In this document: piece after piece, positions 1 through 4,106 of the stretch
Numbering within the stretch: the stretch's first letter is position 1
How the letters are laid out: each line of letters begins with the position of its first letter
NCBI GenBank assembly: GCA_016192205.1
Contig: JACPUP010000032.1
Location: 1-10,556, forward strand
DNA length: 10,556 nucleotides
Direction of reading: 5' to 3'
Source: Candidatus Kerfeldbacteria bacterium
Lineage (GTDB): Bacteria > Patescibacteriota > Patescibacteriia > SBBC01 > JACPUP01
Notes under the pieces: model-generated
What the model saw: only the letters and a program-made list of their open reading frames with translations
Database searches by the model: none
Told to the model about the DNA's origin: nothing
Position numbers and translations under genes: made by a program

Positions 1-223
1 GACCATCGTCGTTGGCACCGTCACGTTCGCCTTCCAGCCGACTGGCCAGTTCACGGCCACGCTCTACTGGTTGTCGCTGTTCTTCGTCGGCGCGTTTTTG
101 GCCGTGTTCCAGTACGCGGCCTGGACGATTCTCCTCGTCCGTCTGCGGCAGCGCGGGCAGGTGAGTAAACTGACGCACTGGGCCAATCTCCTGTCCGGCT
201 ACCTCGGAGCGCGGAAGACGTAG
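1..223 (+). CDS. C-terminal end of a membrane protein (5' end outside window)
   Basis: An open frame enters from the left edge (first full codon at base 2) and stops at TAG 221-223, giving 73 residues. The visible part has a hydrophobic stretch, roughly residues 20-51 (LYWLSLFFVGAFLAVFQYAAW... and ILLV), followed by a basic tail with RLRQRGQ and ending GARKT. This reads as one long or two short transmembrane helices and a positively charged, probably cytoplasmic C-terminus. I do not recognise the family and the N-terminus is missing, so no function is assigned. Codon use (GC-rich third positions) matches the downstream genes. Confidence 0.6.
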   Translation, partial: TIVVGTVTFAFQPTGQFTATLYWLSLFFVGAFLAVFQYAAWTILLVRLRQRGQVSKLTHWANLLSGYLGARKT

Positions 224-240
224 CGACCGCCAGAAGGGGC

Positions 241-256
241 GGCCTGTCGGCAGGCC
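241..256. terminator. Possible terminator hairpin after the first gene
   Basis: GGCCTG-TCGG-CAGGCC forms a perfect 6-bp stem with a 4-nt loop, 18 bases after the stop of the partial gene. There is no T-run after it, so an intrinsic terminator is uncertain. It may equally be one of the GC-rich hairpins scattered in this genome. Confidence 0.2.
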
Positions 257-312
257 GGCACTCCGCTTTGGCATCTCATCCCGTTGTCGTGGTCACGACC
301 TCATTGGTTGTC

Positions 313-341
313 TTGACCCCACCCACACGCCGTGGTAGAGG
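313..341 (+). promoter_or_regulatory. Candidate promoter for the STAS-domain gene
   Basis: TTGACC (313-318), a 17-nt spacer and TAGAGG (336-341), the latter preceded by TGG as in an extended -10. Transcription would begin near 348, giving a leader of about 43 nt that contains the purine-rich GGGGGGAAG just before the GTG at 391. The -10 is a weak match (3 of 6). Confidence 0.3.
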
Positions 342-390
342 TTGGTCATTCAACGCGTAATGGCCCTTTTCAACGTTCGGGGGGAAGATC

Positions 391-744
391 GTGGGTGCAA
401 GATCCTGGACACCGATGAGCCGGCTGTTCATCACCGTGGAGGCAAGGCGCCTCGCCCTGGTGCGACCAATCGGCACAGTCGACCGGGACATGGTGAATCG
501 CCTCGATAGCAGGCTCCAACCCATTCTGGCCAGCGGTATCCGCAACGTAGTGCTCTCGTTCAAGCGCACGAGTCACATCCACTTCCAGGCACTCGGTGAA
601 CTCATCGCGCTCCACGAGAGGCTCGAGGCGGGCGGATGTCAATTCCGCATCATCGGGGTTTCGCCGTACCTCGAACAGATCCTGGCGTTCGGGGGCATCG
701 TGGGAGTCATCCCTATCCTCTCCAGCGTCGAGGAAGCGACATAA
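391..744 (+). CDS. STAS-domain protein (anti-sigma-factor antagonist-like), degenerate phosphosite
   Basis: 117 residues, a single STAS domain, the usual length for SpoIIAA-like regulators. The fold pattern is clear: first strand (LFITVEARRLALVRPIGTVD, about 12-31), amphipathic helix (about 33-47), the strand RNVVLSF (51-57), then the loop and helix SHIHFQALGELIALHERL (61-78), and GCQFRIIGV followed by SPYLEQILAFGGI (82-103). In classical anti-anti-sigma factors the loop reads D-S-S-G-L-G and the first Ser is phosphorylated. Here the aligned residues are H64-F65-Q66-A67-L68-G69, so the phospho-switch residue is absent. It could be a constitutive antagonist or a STAS scaffold with another role. 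Start: GTG 391 is preferred because GGGGGGAAG sits just upstream; ATG 415 is the alternative. No kinase or sigma gene is in view. Confidence 0.8.
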   Translation: MGARSWTPMSRLFITVEARRLALVRPIGTVDRDMVNRLDSRLQPILASGIRNVVLSFKRTSHIHFQALGELIALHERLEAGGCQFRIIGVSPYLEQILAFGGIVGVIPILSSVEEAT

Positions 745-1015
745 GCGCGCGGGCTTGAGCGTGCTCTGGTCTCGACAGCGCAGGTCTCTACATGATCTGC
801 GCTGTTCCTTGATTCAAAGAAGCAGCGACATCTCTTGGGGCCTAGGTCGGGGGTCCCACGAATGGGGTGCGCACAAGGCGCAGCGCCGTCCGCAGTGTAG
901 CGAGGACAGCGCGTTGCGACGCGGAGCACACGTTCGTGGGGAGAAGGAGGATTCGCACGCAGGCCGCAGTGGCCGAGCCGCTGCTCGGACGCGTAGGTCG
1001 AAGTGCGAAACGACG
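745..1015. other. Gene-poor interval, no gene supported
   Basis: About 270 bases between the STAS gene and tRNA-Ile. Reading frames exist on both strands but have no family features and overlap one another. The one structural item is a small hairpin, CCGAGC-CGCT-GCTCGG at 973-988, which lies 27 nt downstream of the minus-strand tRNA-Ile and could end its transcript, though no T-run follows. Confidence 0.5.
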
Positions 1016-1089
1016 TGGGCCCGGTAGGATTCGAACCTACGACCACGGACTTATAAGATCCGCGCTCTGAACCGCTGAGCTACGGGCCC
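1016..1089 (-). tRNA. tRNA-Ile(UAU)
   Basis: A 74-nt cloverleaf on the minus strand. The acceptor stem is GGGCCCG/CGGGCCC. The D-arm is GCTC/GAGC with a GG-containing loop. The anticodon stem CGGAT/GTCCG (one T-G pair) holds the loop CTTATAA, and the T-arm is GTAGG-TTCGAAT-CCTAC. The discriminator is A, and no CCA is encoded (CAC follows), so the tail must be added by the CCA enzyme encoded at 6675-8147. Anticodon TAT reads AUA. Most bacteria read AUA with a CAU tRNA modified to lysidine by TilS; a UAU tRNA makes that modification unnecessary. Confidence 0.95.
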
Positions 1090-1095
1090 AGGTGC

Positions 1096-1124
1096 ACTGT
1101 AGAATGCGGAATGCAAAATGTAAA
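1096..1124 (-). promoter_or_regulatory. Promoter of tRNA-Ile(UAU), start point at the tRNA 5' end
   Basis: On the minus strand TTTACA (1124-1119), exactly 17 nt, then TACAGT (1101-1096). The first tRNA base is 7 nt past the -10, which is where transcription should start, so the primary transcript may have no 5' leader. Confidence 0.5.
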
Positions 1125-1174
1125 ATCACGGTGTACAATACGCACGTCGGTTTGAACATTCATCACGACGTCAC

Positions 1175-2203
1175 GTGCGTTCTGCCTTCGCCATCCTCCT
1201 CATCCCAATCCTCATGGTCAGCAGTTTCGTGCTGCTGCTGTTGCGCGCTGTAGATACGAGCGTGCTCGATGGCGATTTCATGGCCGAGACACTGCGGAAA
1301 AACGACCCGCACGCGATGCTCCGCGCCATTGCCCGCCAGCAGATTGACCAAGCCGAGCTGCCCATCCCGTACGTTACGAAACAGGAGCTTTTCGATCTGC
1401 TCGTCGCTACCATTCGCGCGCCATGGTTGAATGAGCAGTTGGGCGTCGCCATCCATGCCCTGCGGGATTGGTTCGACGCGCCGGTCGGTTCCCCCCTGTC
1501 GCTCGCAGTGGACCTGCGCGATCCCAAGGAGCACCTGACGACGAATCTCACGGCGTTCATCGAACGCAAAGCTGCGGCGTTGCCTGCCTGTACTCCCACG
1601 ACGCCAGAGGGGGAGCTGTGCCTGCCGCCGGGAACGACGAGTAAGGAGTTTGTCGCATCATTGAGCGACCAAGGGCTCGACCTGGCCAAACTCATCGAGT
1701 CGTTGCCGAATACGATTGATCTCGCCCGACCGACCGAACAATTGCAGGCGTTCGTGCGGGGCGAAGGCGCGAGGCCGAACGAGTTCCCAGATCTCACCGA
1801 GCAGCTGCGACCGGCCCAGGAAGCATTCCAGCGCGCACACCGCATCATCGGCGGCGCCTGGCTCATGCTGGCCGGGCTCTTCGCGCTCGAGCTCGCGCTC
1901 ACCGCGAGGGGCAGGCAGCGGTTCTTGGCGTGGCTCGGCGTAGTCTTGGTCTGTGTGAGCGTGCTGCCGCTGGTGGCTGGACTCCTCTCGCCGTGGGCGT
2001 ACCAAACCTTCGTTGTCCAAAACCTCCACGTCGGGCCTGAAGCGCCAGTGGAGCTTCAGGATTTCGTCGTCCGCTTCCTGGAAGACGTGCGCCAGGCCAT
2101 CTTCGGTTCATTGCTGCTCTGGGGGGCGCTGGCAGGCATTGTCGGACTGGCGCTCATCATCGACGCGAAGGTGCTCATGCACCCGCGGTCGGCACGGCGG
2201 TGA
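1175..2203 (+). CDS. Hypothetical four-helix membrane protein with large extracytoplasmic domain
   Basis: 342 residues. An N-terminal hydrophobic helix (about 5-25) acts as signal anchor. A soluble region of about 200 residues follows, starting DTSVLDGDFMAETLRKND and including an all-helical stretch, then three hydrophobic helices at about 227-245, 251-272 and 310-333 and a basic tail. Two cysteines (in PACTPTT and ELCLPPG) lie in the soluble region and could form a disulfide if it is outside the membrane. I recall similar uncharacterised proteins with the same helix-domain-three-helix plan in other bacteria but cannot name a family. The start is GTG 1175, chosen because the hydrophobic anchor begins directly after it; there is no clear ribosome binding site. 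A TACAAT at 1134-1139 could serve as -10, but no good -35 is seen. Confidence 0.85.
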   Translation: MRSAFAILLIPILMVSSFVLLLLRAVDTSVLDGDFMAETLRKNDPHAMLRAIARQQIDQAELPIPYVTKQELFDLLVATIRAPWLNEQLGVAIHALRDWFDAPVGSPLSLAVDLRDPKEHLTTNLTAFIERKAAALPACTPTTPEGELCLPPGTTSKEFVASLSDQGLDLAKLIESLPNTIDLARPTEQLQAFVRGEGARPNEFPDLTEQLRPAQEAFQRAHRIIGGAWLMLAGLFALELALTARGRQRFLAWLGVVLVCVSVLPLVAGLLSPWAYQTFVVQNLHVGPEAPVELQDFVVRFLEDVRQAIFGSLLLWGALAGIVGLALIIDAKVLMHPRSARR

Positions 2204-2207
2204 CGAC

Positions 2208-2236
2208 TTGACCGAACGACGCAGGGTCCGTAGACT
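2208..2236 (+). promoter_or_regulatory. Candidate promoter for the nested tRNA-Val cluster
   Basis: TTGACC (2208-2213), 17 nt, TAGACT (2231-2236), with the start expected near 2243, about 25 nt before the first tRNA-like 5' half at 2269. It could drive the whole 2267-2589 structure as one transcript. Confidence 0.4.
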
Positions 2237-2266
2237 TGGGAACGCGAATCGTTGAAAACCCCAATC

Positions 2267-2340
2267 GTGGGCGGCTAGCTCAGTTGGTTAACCCTGTACC
2301 AGTCGCTTCGCTCCGGTGCAGGGTAGAAGCGTCACGTTGA
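2267..2340 (+). pseudogene. Orphan tRNA 5' half with a hairpin inserted after the D-loop
   Basis: Bases 2267-2290 are identical to 2409-2432 at the start of the intact tRNA-Val: acceptor GGGCGGC, TA, GCTC and D-loop AGTTGGTTA. Then a 34-nt insert (2291-2324) forms a hairpin, ACCCTGTACC pairing with GGTGCAGGGT (10 bp, one G-T). After it the tRNA-like sequence resumes (AGAAGC, G, TCACG, TTGAT) and stops in the anticodon loop, where an inverted-repeat arm (2340-2354) begins. The acceptor strand pairs badly with the nearest free 3' half (TGCGCGC, 2579-2585) but perfectly with GCCGCCC at 4017-4023. Confidence 0.6.
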
Positions 2341-2356
2341 TCCCACACCTTCCCGC

Positions 2357-2538
2357 GCACGTATAGCTCAGTTGGTTAGAGCGCCACATTGACACCTGCC
2401 CGCCGCCAGTGGGCGGCTAGCTCAGTTGGTTAGAGCGCCACATTGACATTGTGGAGGTCACAAGTTCGACTCTTGTGCCGCCCACTGGCTTTGGCAGGCG
2501 GGTTGTGAAGGCCCCAGGTTCGAATCCAGGTACGTGCA
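2357..2538 (+). other. Interrupted tRNA-Val(GAC)-like gene hosting another tRNA in its anticodon loop
   Basis: The 5' part (2357-2395) reads GCACGTA, TA, GCTC, AGTTGGTTA, GAGC, G, CCACA, then loop TTGACAC. The 3' part (2504-2538) reads TGTGA, AGGCC, CCAGG, TTCGAAT, CCAGG, TACGTGC, A. Removing the 108 nt between them gives a 74-nt tRNA with a perfect 7-bp acceptor stem, a 7-nt anticodon loop and anticodon GAC. Flaws: a C-A pair at 27-43 and an A-A mismatch in the T-stem. The interrupting segment contains the intact tRNA-Val. Outside the acceptor stem, ATCCCACACCTTCCC (2340-2354) pairs 14 of 15 with 2540-2554. It may be a decayed tRNA or an intron-bearing one; the sequence alone cannot decide. 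Confidence 0.55.
2411..2484 (+). tRNA. tRNA-Val(GAC), intact, nested inside another tRNA-like gene
   Basis: A 74-nt cloverleaf. The acceptor is GGGCGGC/GCCGCCC, the D-arm GCTC/GAGC with loop AGTTGGTTA, and the anticodon arm CCACA-TTGACAT-TGTGG (anticodon GAC). The variable region is AGGTC, the T-arm ACAAG-TTCGACT-CTTGT, and the discriminator A. No CCA is encoded (CTG follows). The acceptor stem continues for 6 more pairs into the flanks (GCCAGT 2405-2410 with ACTGGC 2484-2489), so the discriminator would be paired in the precursor. CCTGCC (2395-2400) and GGCAGG (2493-2498) pair further out. Confidence 0.92.
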
Positions 2539-2557
2539 TGGGAAGGTGCGGGATGAA
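2527..2557 (+). repeat. 31-bp perfect direct repeat, left copy
   Basis: Identical over 31 bases to 3960-3990, from CAGGTACGTGC to GCGGGATGAA. This copy spans the 3' acceptor strand of the interrupted tRNA (TACGTGC, 2531-2537) and the right arm of the inverted repeat around it. The two copies bound a segment with a period of 1433 bp and could be attachment sites or recombination scars. Confidence 0.85.
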
Positions 2558-2589
2558 GGCCCCAGGTTCGAATCCTGGTGCGCGCACCA
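2555..2589 (+). pseudogene. Orphan tRNA 3' half with encoded CCA
   Basis: GATGA, variable-like GGCC, T-arm CCAGG-TTCGAAT-CCTGG (perfect stem), acceptor strand TGCGCGC, discriminator A (2586) and CCA (2587-2589). It directly follows the inverted-repeat arm ending at 2554. A 5' half with the complementary acceptor GCGCGCA is not found in the window; the best partner nearby, GCACGTA at 2357, pairs 6 of 7 counting a wobble. Confidence 0.6.
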
Positions 2590-2600
2590 CTTGAGAATGA

Positions 2601-2862
2601 CGGCGTCACGGCCGTCGTTTTCGTTTGCAGCGACGCGGAAAATCTGGGGTTCGAACGGACTGTTTTTTGACCGCAGGGCTTGGAGTCCTTCCTCGATGAG
2701 ATCGAACGGTTTTTGCAGTTGAATCCGCAGAATTTTATCCTTCAAGACGAGGTTCGAACCGAGCGCCACGAGGATCTCGCGCTTGTCGTCGTCGAAAATC
2801 CGGCGGAAGGTCGCTACCGCTGGGAACAGGAAGCGATGAAACGAGGGCGTGTGGGCACCGCA
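2601..2862 (-). pseudogene. C-terminal remnant of a serine site-specific recombinase
   Basis: On the minus strand a frame open from about 2862 encodes HRFLFPAVATFRRIF, then DDDKREILVALGSN, LVLKDKILRIQLQKPFDLI and SPFEPQ. From memory, the pattern K-R-x-I-L-x-x-L-G-S-N-x-x-L-K-D-K-x-L-x-I followed by KPF is the tail of large serine recombinases common in Patescibacteria, which are 500 or more residues long. Only the last 80 or so residues remain, with a stop just upstream and no catalytic domain, so it cannot function. The tail points towards the orphan tRNA 3' half (CCA at 2587-2589). Identification is by motif memory, not by search. Confidence 0.5.
2606..2656. repeat. 51-bp dispersed repeat, copy A
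   Basis: About 88% identical (45 of 51) to 10423-10473, same orientation. Read on the minus strand it covers the last codons of the recombinase tail (FEP) and the DNA beyond. In copy B the frame stops right after FEP, so conservation past that point is of DNA rather than protein, suggesting the end of a mobile element. Confidence 0.7.
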
Positions 2863-2887
2863 AAATCAGCCTGATGCTGCCCGGGGA

Positions 2888-3331
2888 CTAACTTCCGAGG
2901 TGGAGATCCGTAGTTCCCTGAGGATTGCGGGACTGCTGGCCGGAAGCATCTACGACCCTCACAGTGTAGAATAGAATCGCAATCGGGATGAGGAACACGA
3001 ACCAAAACGGGTCCAGTGTGATGATGAGGCCCTCGATCATGATCCATGACAGTACGCCGATCAGAATCCAGTCACATACTTTGGCCCAGCGTTGTTGTCG
3101 ACGCCAGGCGCCCAGCCAAGCGGCAAGGCTTGTGAAAACGAAGAGCCCACCAGCAATGAGATCGATAATGTGCCATCGTTGTGCAGAGGCACATATCGCG
3201 GCGGCTGATGCTTCATCGGCGGGATGACAGTCTGAAGTGGGCAAGGCAAAGAAGCGGAACCAGTAGTATGCCACGATTACCACAAGTGTTTGGAAGACGA
3301 TGGCCAATCGGCGGTGTGTAGATGCTTGCAT
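2888..3331 (-). CDS. Small membrane protein, about four transmembrane helices
   Basis: 147 residues from ATG 3331 (MQASTHRR) to the stop at 2888-2890. Hydrophobic segments lie at about 8-28 (LAIVFQTLVVIVAYYWFRFF), 55-77, 85-104 and 107-127; the loop after the first contains two cysteines (DCHPADEASAAAICAS) that could pair. The tail is polar. No family recognised. ATG 3349 in the same frame is an alternative start; GAGGA abuts it with no spacing. The frame is open up to 3604, but that extension is unlikely because another frame on the same strand encodes the tail of a different protein ending at 3390. It lies inside the segment bounded by the 31-bp repeats, so it may be element cargo. Confidence 0.65.
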   Translation of the reverse strand: MQASTHRRLAIVFQTLVVIVAYYWFRFFALPTSDCHPADEASAAAICASAQRWHIIDLIAGGLFVFTSLAAWLGAWRRQQRWAKVCDWILIGVLSWIMIEGLIITLDPFWFVFLIPIAILFYTVRVVDASGQQSRNPQGTTDLHLGS

Positions 3332-3389
3332 ACAGGCATCGTGACACATTCCTCGGAGCGTTCCAAATCGCAGGGGCTGTTGTGCTTGA

Positions 3390-3530
3390 TCATTCGCGGA
3401 CAAGAACGAGCTTCTTGGTGATGTTCGCACTGCCGGCACTGAGTCGCATGAGGTAGACGCCCCGGCCAACGGAGCCACTTGCATCGTCTCGGTTCCACAT
3501 CCGAAGGTACTCCCCTGGTTCGCGCAATCC
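3390..3530 (-). pseudogene. Remnant of a secreted protein: FlgD-Ig-like / C-terminal sorting-type domain
   Basis: A 46-codon frame on the minus strand between a TAA (3533-3531) and a TGA (3392-3390) encodes GEYLRMWNRDDASGSVGRGV, YLMRLSAG, SANITKKLVLVRE. The order W-(N/D)-x-x-D-x-x-G-x-x-V-x-x-G-V-Y-x-x-R-L-x-A-G-...-T-K-K-L-V-L-V-R is the well-known end of FlgD-Ig-like domains and of the type IX secretion C-terminal sorting tail. It ends where such proteins end, at the stop after KLVLVR. Nothing upstream continues the protein in frame, so this is a truncated 3' end. It ends 58 nt upstream of the membrane protein start at 3331 and on the same strand. No ribosome site or promoter is visible. 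Confidence 0.55.
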
Positions 3531-3659
3531 TTACTCAAGCATAAGAACCAGCCGGCCGCGCTCGACCGTGCGGAAATCAACGAATGGCTTGAGACGCCAT
3601 CCACCTACGCCGCTTGTCCTGCCTTCGATACCATGGCATCATGAGACACGGTGCAGAAC

Positions 3660-3959
3660 CTCGGCCACTGGATCCCGCCTCCGCCCTTCGGGCTACGGCG
3701 AGGCAGGCGTATCGGGTGCTGTAGCGAAAAAGGTTTCCGCAGATCCCGCACCGGAGCCCAGCACCGCGAGGGTGCTGGGTAAACTCCGCGACTGGTGCGG
3801 GGCGAACCCGGTCCACCCGCCAAAACTCCTTCAGAGTTTAGGCGAGTCCACGAGCCCGCACCAGGGAAAGGTGCTGGGGGAGGTCCCTGGTTCGAATCTC
3901 GGAGCGCAGCGGAGATCCCGCACCCGATCCCCGCCAGCGGCGGGGAGAGTGGTGCGGAA
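3660..3959. repeat. Tract of nested GC-rich hairpins
   Basis: No gene is supported here, only a run of inverted repeats. (1) 3676-3709, CGCCTCCGCC folding on GGCG-AGGC-AGGCG around CTTCGGG. (2) 3745-3752 CCCGCACC with 3794-3801 GGTGCGGG, enclosing a 9-bp hairpin CCCAGCACC/GGTGCTGGG (3757-3779). (3) 3816-3846. (4) 3855-3862 CCCGCACC again. (5) 3915-3924 ATCCCGCACC pairing perfectly with 3978-3987 inside the 31-bp repeat, enclosing CCCCGCC-AGC-GGCGGGG (3929-3945). A T-arm-like CCTGG-TTCGAAT-CTCGG (3886-3902, one mismatch) suggests decayed tRNA pieces among them. Confidence 0.7.
3816..3846. repeat. Dispersed hairpin, copy 1
   Basis: CGCC-A-AAACTC-CTTCA-GAGTTT-A-GGCG. It resembles the hairpin at 10390-10422, and the similarity runs on past the stem (GTCCACG versus GTTCACG), so the two are copies of one small repeat and not chance hairpins. 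Confidence 0.6.
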
Positions 3960-3990
3960 CAGGTACGTGCATGGGAAGGTGCGGGATGAA
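3960..3990 (+). repeat. 31-bp perfect direct repeat, right copy
   Basis: Identical to 2527-2557. Here the sequence before it is unrelated to a tRNA (GTGGTGCGGAA), while the sequence after it leads into a tRNA-Val-like 3' end (3991-4027). Swapping flanks between the two copies would rejoin matching tRNA halves. Confidence 0.85.
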
Positions 3991-4027
3991 AGGTCACCCC
4001 GCCAACGGCGGGCTCTGCCGCCCACCA
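3991..4027 (+). pseudogene. tRNA-Val-like 3' end with its T-arm replaced by a hairpin
   Basis: AGGTCA matches the variable region of the intact tRNA-Val (2455-2460). Then CCCGCC-AAC-GGCGGG stands where the T-arm should be, then CTCT and the acceptor strand GCCGCCC (4017-4023), A, CCA (4025-4027). The acceptor strand is identical to that of tRNA-Val(GAC) and complementary to the orphan 5' half at 2269-2275. It cannot fold as a normal tRNA. Confidence 0.5.
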
Positions 4028-4054
4028 GGGTGGTATTTGCGTACGAAAACATGC

Positions 4055-4071
4055 TCCGGCTATCGACCGGA
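4055..4071 (-). terminator. Weak terminator-like hairpin after the large secreted-protein gene
   Basis: On the minus strand TCCGG-TCGATAG-CCGGA, followed within 5 nt by TTTT. It lies 36 nt past the stop codon of the secreted protein. The stem is short, so this is tentative. Confidence 0.25.
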
Positions 4072-4106
4072 TGACGAACCGTGCGACGAGCTGACCAGCC
4101 CGCGGT

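Noticed and set aside
286..299. Dyad GTCGTG-GT-CACGAC upstream of the STAS promoter as an operator
   Set aside because: A single short inverted repeat with no second copy in the window; cannot be told from chance in GC-rich DNA.
940..1010. Possible extra tRNA beside tRNA-Ile (GATTCGCAC and GTGGCCGAG look tRNA-like)
   Set aside because: No T-arm or acceptor stem can be paired on either strand.
2394..2503. Group I intron in the anticodon loop of the interrupted tRNA
   Set aside because: The insert is only 110 nt and most of it is another tRNA, leaving no room for a group I core.
2680..2874. 64-codon plus-strand frame
   Set aside because: The minus strand of the same DNA carries the recognisable recombinase tail; the plus frame is its shadow.
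3332..3604. N-terminal extension of the small membrane protein
   Set aside because: The extension lacks membrane or family features, and another frame on the same strand encodes a recognisable protein tail ending at 3390.
2267..4027. CRISPR array
   Set aside because: Repeats are few, of different types, irregularly spaced and tRNA- or hairpin-derived; no regular spacers and no cas genes.
3568..4074. 168-codon plus-strand frame across the hairpin tract
   Set aside because: It is built from inverted repeats, the 31-bp repeat and tRNA-like pieces; the protein has no fold features and no family resemblance.
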